Shown: piece by piece, positions 23,031-34,032 of the stretch
Position numbering within the stretch: position 1 is the first letter of the stretch
Layout: every line of letters begins with the position of its first letter
Source: Imbricaverruca yamaguchii
Taxonomy: Eukaryota; Arthropoda; Thecostraca; Neoverrucidae
Length of the DNA: 64,000 nt
Reading direction: 5' to 3'
NCBI GenBank assembly: GCA_034440575.1
Contig: JAOTOL010001233.1
Coordinates: 62,001 to 126,000, forward strand
Made by a program: the position numbers and the translations under genes
The notes under the pieces: generated by a model
Database searches by the model: none
Seen by the model: the letters and a program-made list of their open reading frames with translations, nothing else
Told to the model about the DNA's origin: nothing

Positions 23031-23484
23031 ACATGCTACCTCAGGTGCTATGATGCGACTTCACTCGCTAAACAGACGGCTTATATATAAAATACTGAGA
23101 GTGGGCTACCACGAAGGTTGTAGTGAGATTGTATGTGAGGTGGCACTGATACTAGCACCGGGATGCCGGCAGATGAGTCATCCAGTGCGGCGACCTCGTG
23201 ACTGGATGGGGCCGGCCGGATACGTGGCGTGGTGGGGCGTGTGTGGGATGGACCAATCAGCGATTGGGGGTGTCGGAAACGCGGGAGCGGTGTCGAGTTG
23301 CCTGGGAGGGTGTGGGCTGTGCGGGGGCCAGTCTGATTACCGCCAAGCGCTGAGGAATACATGGCCCTGACATCAGTTTCTTCTCGTGAACTATAAAGGT
23401 ACAAAAATGCACACGAATGTATGCGAATGTACACGAAGGGATGCGAGTGTACGAATATACACGAATGTAGGGTCTTAATTGTCT
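23031..23484. other. Mixed sequence; short ACACGAATGT repeats
   Basis: 23,400-23,470 contains about 5 loose copies of ACACGAATGTATGCG. Otherwise nothing recognised. Confidence 0.45.
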
Positions 23485-23904
23485 CAAGGCGAGCACAACC
23501 ATGCAAGGGACGACCATATCAGCCATACCAAGGTGAGCTCATCCCTACCAAGGCGAGCACAACCATAACAGGGACGAACATATCAGCCATACCAAGGTGA
23601 GCTCATCCATACCATGGCGAGCACAACCATAACAGGGACGAACATATCAGCCATACCATGGCGAGCACAACCATAACGGGGACGAACATATCAGCCATAC
23701 CAAGGCGAGCACAACCATAACAGGGACGAACATATCAGCCATACCAAGGCGAGCACAGCCATAACAGGGACGAACATATCAGCCATACCAAGGCGAGCAC
23801 AGCCATAACAGGGACGAACATATCAGCCATACCAAGGCGAGCACAGCCATAACAGGGACGAACATATCAGCCATACCAAGGCGAGCACAACCATAACAGG
23901 GACG
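23485..23904. repeat. 44-bp minisatellite, about 9.5 copies
   Basis: The unit runs AAGGCGAGCACAACCATAAC then AGGGACGAACATATCAGCC then ATACC. Copies are highly similar; an early copy carries AAGGTGAGCTCATCC, showing two subtypes. Confidence 0.93.
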
Positions 23905-24929
23905 GATCCAATGACGTAGAGTAGAAGATGCTCAGTTGGGTCATGAGAAGTTCCGCCAGGTTTTGGCGACCAGTTGGACAATGTTTCGGCCTTGCATACC
24001 TCTGTTATGCCTTGGTAGGAAATGTTCATTCGTATGTGTATCCTTCTTTGCTCATTCAAATGTATATTTTTGAAGTTCTAACCAAGATCATCGTAACCTT
24101 TGACAAATTATGCATCTGGACCTGAGCCAAACAGCTATGGTTTAACCTAACAGCAGTTAGTTTCCTCAGACCACGTGAACATCAATAAATGAAGCACCAG
24201 CGCACTTCCATCGGGAATAATGCATAACTGATCGTGCAATAAATTGTAAGCCTATGTAGGAACGGTTGTGCGCGTCTCTGCCATACCTAGACCTTTGTCT
24301 TGCTCTCAATTCAAAGACCAGGTCAAAGACGCTCGATACGGGCGTACGGCCCATTAAAAGTTATGAGCTTAATCGCTATCGGGCATAGTTTGTTTTAGCA
24401 GTAACGAACAACTGCCGAGATCGGATAATGAAGCTGAACCGTTGTGGGCCGCACCAGAGCTATACTGACTGCCCCATGTCGGAGCATGCGCTGCATACTT
24501 TGATGGCCTGGCCATAAGATGTGGCGGGCGGCGCGACGACGCCGAGCGTTTCCGGTCAGTCAAGACCATCGAAACATTGACGCAGCTCAGATTCAGACGT
24601 CGCGGTGCGACGTTTGTCCAGAAGCACCAGCATCTGTATCGGAATGGGCCACTGGCCACTCCGATAAACAGGAACGGGTAGCATGAAGTGAGTGTCGGAG
24701 ACGTCATTGCTGCGAAGTTCGGCAAACTGATCTATTCCGGGCTTGAATGTCGGCGTTTCACGCGGTGACGTCACAGCCGCTGCCACATTACCGGGGAACA
24801 CTTGTACGAGGTCCACATCACCAACTCTGCTACTCTGAGCAAAACGTAGCTACCGGGTAATCAGAATCAGGTTATCCACCGACGACAGAATCCATTCGAG
24901 AAGAATGCCGGACCGTGCCGTGTCGTGTA
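23905..24929. other. Unique sequence, no gene supported
   Basis: A minus-strand frame of 118 codons (24,369-24,725) shows no recognisable domain. Confidence 0.45.
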
Positions 24930-25510
24930 GAGAGCATTGTAGTGTGCAGAACATTGTAGTGTGCAGAACATTGTAGTGTGCAGAACAGCGCCGTATACAG
25001 GTATGTGTCGTGTGCAAAATAGTGCCACAGTGCTATGCACGTACGTGTCGTGTGTAGAACAATGCCGTGTACAGGTGTGTGTCGTGTGCAGAACAATGCC
25101 GTGTACAGGAGTGTGTCGTGTGCAGAACAATGCCGTGTACAGGAGTGTGTCGTGGGAAAAAAAAGCCCCTTGAAGGGGGGTGTGGAGAAAGAAAAAAAAC
25201 GACAAGAAAAGGTGGTTGTAAAGAGAGAAGGGGAACAATACCGTGTACAGGAGTGTGTCGTGTGCAGAACAATGCCGTGTACAGGAGTGTGTCGTGTGCA
25301 GAACAATGCCGTGTACAGGAGTGTGTCGTGTGCAGAGCAATGCCGTGTACAGGAGTGTGTCGTGTGCAGAACAATGCCGTGTACAGGAGTGTGTCGTGTG
25401 CAGAGCAATGCCGTGTACAGGAGTGTGTCGTGTGCAGAACAATGCCGTGTACAGGAGTGTGTCGTGTGCAGAGCAATGCCGTGTACAGGAGTGTGTCGTG
25501 TGCAAAACAT
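24930..25510. repeat. 34-bp minisatellite in two blocks
   Basis: The unit comprises GTGTGTCGTGTGCAGAACAA then TGCCGTGTACAGGA (34 bp). Block 1 (24,930-25,153) is degenerate at its start and homogeneous at its end. Block 2 (25,240-25,510) is nearly perfect, alternating AGAACAA and AGAGCAA subtypes. An 86-bp unrelated insert separates them. Long frames on both strands are repeat artefacts. Confidence 0.95.
25154..25239. other. 86-bp insert interrupting the 34-bp array
   Basis: A-rich sequence with the palindrome CCCCTTGAAGGGG, flanked on both sides by intact array units. No target duplication was clearly seen. Confidence 0.6.
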
Positions 25511-27953
25511 TGTCTTATGTCGAAAGGAGCACTTTTCACACATCCTGTGTGGAAGGTGTCGGGGATACAAAATGCAGTCTGACTACATTACCTGAAGAGG
25601 AACCTGTGAAATTCTGGCATTTCCCGCAACTACGCACTGAGGCGTGTACATGCACTATGTCAACTTTACTACCACCATCCAATCATTCCGTAATCATCTA
25701 ATCCCATTACCCTACCATTCCATCGTCCCATCTGCATTGTGATGGATATGATATGACATCTTGTCACGCAGACTAGAATGGCTGCTCTGGACCACCATCC
25801 ATGTGTGTGTATTTCACTCGCCCGGGCGCTTAAAGACTCAATATTTCACTCGTTCGCCGCTTGTTCGTGGTGTGCCAGCTGGAGCTGACGGGCAAATCGA
25901 AGTTCAATCGCTCGGTGTCCTCCCACGACGCGGCTCTCGACAGCGGCTCCGAGAACGAGCCTGTGCAGCGCTTCACGTGCGGGCGTGGACGAAGGAGAGG
26001 GGGCGAGCCCGCCGGAGGAGGCATTCACCGGCTGATTACTCAGGTCGGAGGGCGCTTCAACTGGATTGATTGTGTAGCGCGTCGGCAGCCATCCACGGCA
26101 GATGTCTGTCGACTGGGGGCAGGCTTCATTTTATCTCGTCGTGTTCGGCGCGGACCATCGCATCAACTGGTCTGCCTCTGAAAGGAGGACGGTATCCTGA
26201 AAGGCCGCCAAGTGCGAGCTTGAAGGTCATCAGTGTGAAGTATGCTATGTCATAGATCGAAGCGCTTGTCTGGTGCTCATAGCATGGATATCAAGGGTCA
26301 CCCGCCATGTGAAAAGGAAGCTAACATTTCAGATTGTCGTAAATTTGTCGTAATCATGGTCAATATGAAGCAGTTTTATTCACGATTGGATACGAATGAG
26401 GTCGTGATATGCAGCCTGTCTGAAACGTGAATTTTTAAAATATTATTCTTACTTTGGCTATTTCTTTTACCTGAAGCATTCCTTTTTCAATTAAAATATA
26501 ACACTTTATAATTAACATGGACAGCAGTCGCAAAATCGTACATCACTTAAACTAAAAATGTCACTGTTCACAAAGGAATCAGCATAACAAAGCATGTCAA
26601 GCTGTATCGGAAGTGCAATTGTGTACACTCTAAAGTGCGACATGCTGCCCAAAATTGCAAGAGACTTTGTCCAGTCATTGTGCGCTTCAATGTTGTGCTA
26701 TCAACATAGTTTAATCCTGGTATCGCTATTTCAGTATTCAGAGTCTTGGAAGCCCCTCCGGTTTGTGGCATCGCCATTGCCAGGCTTTTAAGAGCAGGTT
26801 CACGACAATTAATTATTTGTCCTAAGATTCATTTTCACATAGATTGCCCAACTAAAAATCTGGCAATATACAGAGACAGGCCAGGTCTTCTTTGGGATGG
26901 AGACACATTTAACTATTTTATACGATATTGTGCAGAGCAGATCAATGCCGATCTATGCACCTTCCAAGGGAACAATGCTTTGCTCCAGTGGTTTTTGAAT
27001 ATAATTGCATATCCTTAAGTGGCAGAGGCGGCTCCAGGTGACCAAACTAGTGACATTGCGATTGTAAAAGAACGAAAGTGTGGTCTGTTTCTGGGACGTA
27101 CCTTAGTATATATATTCTGCAAATCAATTTGATGGAATATTTTTGTTGTAAAGTGGTCAGTGTAGAACCCAGGGCGGATCCTTGGAGATCCCTAAGGGGG
27201 ATTTTTGTGATGATATACAGATGAGTAACAAGGCAGATATAAGCAGACTTGCATGGGTGTGGTACGGCTTTTTAGCGTATAAGCGATTATGTTTATGTAG
27301 CACGTGTTCCCATATTGAGTGATACTCTATAATGAAAATAAGTGACAGAGACGGTTCAACAGGAATAATTTCGGGGGAGTTACTGGGGATATGAAAGTCG
27401 TAAAGCTTGGTACTCTGCTTCATCGAGTACTTCCTCTTGGTGACTTGGCCGGGAGGGGACCATATACCGGACTTCGGAGAGCCACATCTGCCCATTTGTT
27501 TACGACATTAACAACGAATATCTGGAAAATTTGCATGGATGAACAGATTCCTTGTCTGATAGGATAAGGCTGCGCACATCACACGGAAAGACATTGAGTG
27601 AGGTATTATATGAAGCAGCGGAGGTGAATACATTCAAATAGATTAGGGGGTATGAATGCGATGCACAGTTGCGGAAGTTGTGTTTGACGTATGGCTATAT
27701 ATTCTATACCTCAATATTGAACAACATTTTGCTATTTGATAAATTAAGTACAATTTCAATTTAACAAGTTGCGGAGAAACATCAACATATATTTTACACT
27801 GAAATGCACCCACGGAATGCGTAACACATGTATGCATGAAATCATCTTCACCCCATGCAGTCATCCTGATTGCGCATAGGACTAACAGAAACGATCGAAG
27901 CTAATAAGAAGTTACCACACTTCAATTATCACGGTAACTATCACGCCTATATG
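25511..27953. other. Unique sequence, no gene supported
   Basis: A GC-rich part at 25,860-26,050 and AT-rich sequence after 26,430. Frames up to 112 codons show no domain. Confidence 0.45.
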
Positions 27954-27970
27954 CAGTGGCGCCAGGGGTG

Positions 27971-28002
<32 letters not shown>

Positions 28003-28070
28003 CCGGGACATTTTACTCGGAGCCGGAGTCGGAACCGGAGCCGTCAAAAGCATGGCGGCTCCGACTCCGA
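27954..28070 (+). mobile_element. GGAGCC-repeat element, left-end copy
   Basis: It begins CAGTGGCGCCAGGGGTGCGG, continues with GGAGCC hexamers and then CGGGACATTTTACTCGGAGC. The right end is lost near 28,070. The start resembles the CAGTGGCG ends of the hAT-like MITEs in this window (inference). Confidence 0.55.
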
Positions 28071-28253
28071 AAGAGGCGTAAATTAAACAAAATTAGCAAA
28101 CTTGAAATGAACACATTATATCTAGTATAAAGATTAAAGATAGACACAGGGTTTATATAGGAAAGTTGCTTATAATTGCCTAAAGCTTTCGTCCTTGAGT
28201 CTTCGCGGCTAACTTTTCTTTACATCCCCAAGCTCTTACTTAATGGATCGATC
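28071..28253. other. AT-rich spacer
   Basis: Unrelated AT-rich sequence between the two GGAGCC copies. Confidence 0.4.
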
Positions 28254-28405
28254 ACGTTTGGGATGTACGGAGCCGGAGCCGGAGCCGGAGCCACCGGGAC
28301 ATTTTACTCGGAGCCGGAGCCGGAGTCGGAACCGGGATACTTCCCCGGAGCCGGAGTCGGAGCCGGAGCCGTCCAAAATTTTCCCGGCTCCGCATCCCTG
28401 AGTGG
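28254..28405 (+). mobile_element. GGAGCC-repeat element, right-end copy
   Basis: It shares the GGAGCC hexamers and the CGGGACATTTTACTCGGAGC block with 27,954-28,070. It ends GGCTCCGCATCCCTGAGTGG, whose reverse complement matches the left-end CAGGGRTGCGGAGCC of the other copy. The two copies together outline one element with inverted termini. Confidence 0.55.
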
Positions 28406-30989
28406 CGCAGTTACGATTTTCATAAAGGGGTGGGGGTGTACTCGGAAACATGCAAAAATAGAATACGCCTTCTGCGCGCGATAGCTGACGAAAATGTTGT
28501 CTCTGACGTCGAGGAAACCCCACAATTCCTGGTTTAATCTAGTGTATTTTTAGTTGCTAATGGGGTAGGGCGGCCTCCTTCGCTTTGTCTCGTGCTATTT
28601 TCGATCTCCCACCGAAATGGCTGCCGGTGATCATTTAACACAGGCTGTCAATGTACAAAGCTGACAGTTCGGTATATCTGGATTTATTAATGTGGAATAC
28701 AGCAACCGTATCCACCAAAATTACATTAATGACGGTTTTCCCCCGTTTTATTATTCCTGGCGCTGTCTATTCGAATCTGTCACATGCATTCGGGTATTTT
28801 GTTTACACCTTCAACTAATATTATGACAAATTCAAACTACAGAAACTGATTTCCTAAAACATGAACATTCAGTTTCCAAAATGTTGCACCCTGATTTTGA
28901 ATGCCATGCACGCGCCTTTACATTTCAAAATTATAAGTATGCTTGCATATGGTCCACGTCCTATTGATTGTCTATCGATTCACGCTGATCAGATTAAAAT
29001 CGGTCTTTAAGCGTTGGAGCGATAGCGATACCGAAGTCCGAGAGTCGCTCGGCCGCGAAGAAAACGTACTAAAACCTAAGTCACGAATGCTCAATTTTCG
29101 TCGCAATCAAATCAAGGCGCGGAATACGAAACCTTGCACCTAACTACTTTATTCCACTAGTGAACGCTCGCAATATCAGCACCAGTGGATACAACTCGTC
29201 GATGTTTCTGCGAACGAAGACTTGGCTGATTACAAGTGTTACTGACGAGGGTGATGGCAAGAGCAACGAAGGCCTGATCAATTCCGCGTTGGATTAGATA
29301 ACATCTGTTGTAATGGTGTATTTATAGGCGAGTTAGCCCGGGATTGGCCGGCTCTCAGACGCACACACTGACAGGGGGAGGGAGGACACGGAACAAATAT
29401 CTCCTCGTACAGACGCGGGACGGCTGCCCGTAATAGGTGCCTGGTGATTTTGAGGCAAGAACTGAAAAAGGAACGCGCTTGTGTTTACCTTTGTGGAAAC
29501 GGTTGAAATTGTTGCTAAAGTGTTCGTCGTATTGTTTAACCATCAGCCAGGTCAATACAAGGGCATTAGTGGCTGCTAAATCTGAGGACTTTCAAGAATT
29601 CAGAAGTTGGAATTGAGAACCAGTTGTCGTACAAGCGAGGCAAACTTTAGGCTATCACTGCCGGCAAACCGAATTTGCCCATCGCAATACAGTACATTTA
29701 AAACAATATCTCAGCTATTTGTGTGGTTCATTACTTCAAATTTGTGAGAGCCATTCTTCATAGTCATTTCGAGAACAATTTGTCCCGTATTTTGAAATTG
29801 AAAATCGAACAGTAAACATTTCGAGAGCACTTTTATCACTATTTATTTGCTTTGACATGTCGATAATTAAAAGTGAAGTATTAACCCAAACAAAGATAAA
29901 ATATACTCATCGTTAACTAATTGTTTTCGTATCCCACTACACACGTCACGCATGCTTGGCTTTCGTGTGTCAATTTCTATGTATCGATGCATTTGTTATA
30001 ATCGGCTAAGGTGGCGTCACTCTAACATAACTCACGTCTGACCTGTCATGATCGCGTAGTTGTTTGTTTGGCAAGTCGAGTAGAATTGACGATGTAACAG
30101 GTTTTGTAGATTTTGTGAAGAAATGTCAACGCGTGTATAGCTATTCGAGAGATAACTCAAAATAGTCGCAAAGGGTTTTTAAGTCATCGCGAATATTCGA
30201 CAGAGGGGCACAGGTTTAATCGCATGGGCCAATACCGAGTAAATGAAGCTCAATTCTTGGCACGCTGGTGCGTTTTGCTACCTTTGTTACCTGGTGCGTT
30301 ACCTGGTGCGTTTTGTTACCTTTTGTGAAAATCATGTATCCGTAGCACAAATTATGTGAATTTATGTCAAAATTTTCGTTTATTGTTACTCTAAACTAAT
30401 AATCGTTGACTGACACATGGTGGGTAATAGCAACGCGCTCGCTGACGCTTGGTGACAATAAGCTGACTATCTGGTGCACAATCTCATCACAAGCCGTCTT
30501 AAATCAACAAAGACTGCGACCATATAAGATCAACATAAAGCGGGCACAGAAAATAGATCTCACCGACCATTCAAATGAAATATTACCCTGGCATCGGATG
30601 ACATAATAGGCTGCACACATTGGACTGCTGTTTACAACACGATGAGTAGGTGTCGCCAAAGAAGGACATCATGCAGATCAGGTTCCGTACGGCAGATACA
30701 CAAGGTTTCGTACTTTTACTGTTTTCAATTCCCTGGAGGTTACTAACATGCGCAAAAATATGCAAAGTTTTTTAATTCTTAAAAAAATCATGCCTACGAT
30801 TAATTTGGCCATCCTCTATTCAGCATATCTTAGCCACCGGCAGCACACACGATGAAAAGATCACCTGTGATGTTTCCTGTTCTGGCGGAACAGGGATCAA
30901 GTCGGCCACGTGTTTATGCATAGCCCCCGGAGGGAATATCAGCTGGTCAATTGGCTCGGTAAGGTCGGGGTCGCGGCAGCAGGGCGGTC
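28406..30989. other. AT-rich unique sequence, no gene seen
   Basis: No recognisable coding, array or mobile signal. A short duplication of TTACCTGGTGCGTT lies near 30,287-30,312. Confidence 0.45.
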
Positions 30990-31050
30990 AAAGGGGGCGG
31001 AGGGGGGCAAGGGGGGGGGGGGGGTAAAAGGGTCCGGGGGGGGGGGGGGC
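30990..31050 (+). repeat. Poly-G cluster
   Basis: Two uninterrupted runs of 14 G (31,011-31,024 and 31,036-31,049) follow shorter runs of 5-6 G. Prone to quadruplex formation and to sequencing error. Confidence 0.9.
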
Positions 31051-31365
31051 ATCCGTGTGGAATTGACATGGACAAAACTCTGAGGCTCAATACTAGTTAG
31101 TCGGTCTGGCACTGTGCTAATGGCGCACCAAACAAGGCCTTATAACCCTGGTTTCCCACATGCCCTTATATCGCAGGAGGGTTTCCAATTCGACCTGTAT
31201 CCGTAGGTCTGTAGACGTCATCTTTTCAAACTGGTCACATGGATGTCTTTCATATTTAGGTGACTAATTTGTTTTCTATCGTCCAGTGATGATTAGCATG
31301 CTAGAGAAGTTCTCGCCAGCCACCGCTGAAGCCAAATAATGACTGATATTTGCTGGTAGTTGCTG
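31051..31365. other. No feature recognised
   Basis: Unique sequence between the G-run cluster and the 34-bp array. Confidence 0.4.
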
Positions 31366-31795
31366 ACCTTTGCCGACGGATATCTGATGGTGGCTGATGA
31401 CCACCGGTGACTGATATCTGATGGTGGCTGATGACCACCGGTGACTGATATCTGATGGTGGCCGATGACCACTGGTGACTGATATCTGATGGTGGCTGAT
31501 GACCACCGGTGACTGATATCTGATGGTGGCTGATGACCACCGGTGACTGATATCTGATGGTGGCTGATGACCACTGCCGACGGATATCTGATGGTGGCTG
31601 ATGACCACTGCCGACGGATATCTGATGGTGGCTGATGACCACTGGTGACTGATATCTGATGGTGGCTGATGACCACTGGTGACTGATATCTGATGGTGGC
31701 TGATGACCACTGGTGACTGATATCTGATGGTGGCTGATGACCACTGGTGACTGATATCTGATGGTGACTGATGACCACTGGTAACTGATATTTGA
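31366..31795. repeat. 34-bp minisatellite, about 12 copies
   Basis: The unit comprises GGTGACTGATATCTGATGGT then GGCTGATGACCACC. Subtypes carry CACCGG, CACTGG or CACTGCCGACGG, and runs of the same subtype are adjacent. All three minus-strand frames stay open because the unit lacks stops, so these are not genes. Confidence 0.95.
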
Positions 31796-32099
31796 TGATG
31801 ATTGTTATCTGACATGAATTGCGCCTGCCAACTTGGCTGATGTCTGACGGTGTGGCGACGGATATACATCGGCAGCTGGAGGTTCGCTTTTTATTCGTGT
31901 ATTATTCGTTCATTATTCGTTGAAGGTTGTTCTTCATCGATATTAAAACGCTTCTGACGACTGCAAATGATCGCAAATCCGACAGCGAGTGACTGTAGTT
32001 AGTTAGCTATTGAACGACTTGATTGGCCACGTCGCATCGACGTCATGGGCGAATCGACTTGATTGGTCACATAGCACCAATAATGGTGGCTGTATGTGC
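31796..32099. other. Spacer with short internal repeats
   Basis: GACTTGATTGG(C/T)CAC occurs twice (about 32,018 and 32,056). Nothing else recognised. Confidence 0.45.
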
Positions 32100-33556
32100 G
32101 TGACTGATGTTGGATGGTGAGCAGACGCTGCCTGCTGGCTACTTATAGCTGCTGGCATACACGCCTGCTGGATACTTATAGCTGCTGGCTACTGACTGCA
32201 TGACTGATGTTGGATGGTGAGCAGACGCTGCCTGCTGGCTACTGATAGCTGCTGGCTACTGACTGCATGACTGATGTCGGATGTTGAGCAGACGCCGCCT
32301 GCTGGCTACTGACAGCTGCTGGCTACTGACAGCTGCTGGCTACTGACAGCTGCCGGCTACTGACAGCTGCTGGCTACTGACTGCATCACTGTGTCGGATG
32401 GTGAGCAGACGCTGCCCGATGGCTACTGATAGCTGCTGGCTACTGACTGCATGACTGATGTCGGATGTTGAGCAGACGCCGCCTGCTGGCTACTGACAGC
32501 TGCTGGCTACTGACAGCTGCTGGCTACTGACAGCTGCTGGCTACTGACAGCTGCTGGCTACTGACTGCATGACTGATGTCGGATGTTGAGCAGACGCTGC
32601 CTGCTGGCTACTGACAGCTGCTGGCTACTGACAGCTGCTGGCTACTGACAGCTGCTGGCTACTGACAGCTGCTGGCTACTGACTGCATGACTGATGTCGG
32701 ATGTTGAGCAGACGCTGCCTGCTGGCTACTGATAGCTGCTGGCTACTGACTGCATGACTGATGTCGGATGTTGAGCAGACGCTGCCTGCTGGCTACTGAT
32801 AGCTGCTGGCTACTGACAGCTGCTGGCTACTGACAGCTGCTGGCTACTGACAGCTGCTGGCTACTGACTGCATGACTGATGTCGGATGTTGAGCAGACGC
32901 CGCCTGCTGGCTACTGACAGCTGCTGGCTACTGACAGCTGCTGGCTACTGACAGCTGCTGGCTACTGACAGCTGCTGGCTACTGACAGCTGCTGGCTACT
33001 GACAGCTGCTGGCTACTGACAGCTGCTGGCTACTGACAGCTGCTGGCTACTGACAGCTGCTGGCTACTGACAGCTGCTGGCTACTGACAGCTGCTGGCTA
33101 CTGACAGCTGCTGGCTACTGACAGCTGCTGGCTACTGACAGCTGCTGGCTACTGACAGCTGCTGGCTACTGCTGGCTACTGACAGCTGCTGGCTACTGAC
33201 AGCTGCTGGCTACTGACAGCTGCTGGCTACTGACAGCTGCTGGCTACTGACAGCTGCTGGCTACTGACAGCTGCTGGCTACTGACAGCTGCTGGCTACTG
33301 ACAGCTGCTGGCTACTGACAGCTGCTGGCTACTGACAGCTGCTGGCTACTGACAGCTGCTGGCTACTGACAGCTGCTGGCTACTGACAGCTGCTGGCTAC
33401 TGACAGCTGCTGGCTACTGACAGCTGCTGGCTACTGACAGCTGCTGGCTACTGACAGCTGCTGGCTACTGACAGCTGCTGGCTACTGACAGCTGCTGGCT
33501 ACTGACAGCTGCTGGCTACTGACAGCTGCTGGCTACTGACAGCTGCTGGCTACTGA
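32100..33556. repeat. 17-bp minisatellite (CAGCTG in every unit) with higher-order repeats
   Basis: The basic unit is CTGGCTACTGACAGCTG (17 bp). From about 32,190 to 32,880 a ~50-bp header starting GACTGCATGACTGATGT recurs at 32,194, 32,261, 32,379, 32,445, 32,563, 32,681, 32,748 and 32,866, separated by one or four 17-mers. From about 32,910 to 33,556 the array is almost pure 17-mers with one short slip near 33,168-33,175. No frame codes. Confidence 0.97.
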
Positions 33557-33940
33557 CGTTGACGGCGACTGAAGTCTGACGGCGACTGGCGCCCGCCGTC
33601 GGCCGGGGTCTGATGGTGACGCATCACAAATTGGCGCCAAACCGGGACCACGTCACCGCCCGGCCGCCAATACAAAGACCGCCTCGATGGACGTCATTAA
33701 TCTCTGAATACGGGTCGATCTCCCGTCCGCCGTTTGCCGACGCGAGCGGAGAAAAAGCATCCACGGCGAAAATAATTAGCCGGGTGTCGCGTGTGTGGAA
33801 CTGACGGACAGGCTGTCACCAGGCTGGACTGGAGTGTGCCGCAGACCGCCACTGAAGGCGTGCGGGCGGCGCCGCATCCGGCAGCATAGCCTGCTGGAGC
33901 AACTTCCATTCGGAGTCATTCACTATCGAGAGAAAACTGT
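33557..33940. other. GC-rich spacer, no gene seen
   Basis: CpG-rich sequence with no recognisable domain on either strand. Confidence 0.45.
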
Positions 33941-34032
33941 ATTCCGAAGGAATACATTCCGCACTCCTTCGGATTCCGAAGGCGGAATGGCGCCTTCGGA
34001 ATGCCGCCCTGTATCCCGAAGGCGCCATTCCG
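33941..34032. other. Nested inverted repeats of CCTTCGGAAT type
   Basis: A perfect 17-bp inverted repeat CGGAATGGCGCCTTCGG (33,983-33,999) pairs with 34,016-34,032 across a 16-nt loop. Just upstream CCTTCGG/CCGAAGG (33,966-33,972 and 33,976-33,982) makes a second stem. Further CCGAAGG and ATTCCG words fill the rest. Probably a foldback or decayed mobile-element end; function unknown. Confidence 0.75.

Noticed and set aside
23485..25510. Regularly spaced repeats that might suggest a CRISPR array
   Set aside because: Units are contiguous without unique spacers and the context is eukaryotic.
24867..25701. Periodic open frames on both strands (HTPVHGI- or CRVQECVV-like)
   Set aside because: The 34-bp minisatellite unit has no stops; both strands are open at once, so there is no coding evidence.
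31276..31869. Minus-strand frames repeating HHQISVTSG
   Set aside because: All three frames show the same peptide because 34 is not a multiple of 3; repeat artefact.
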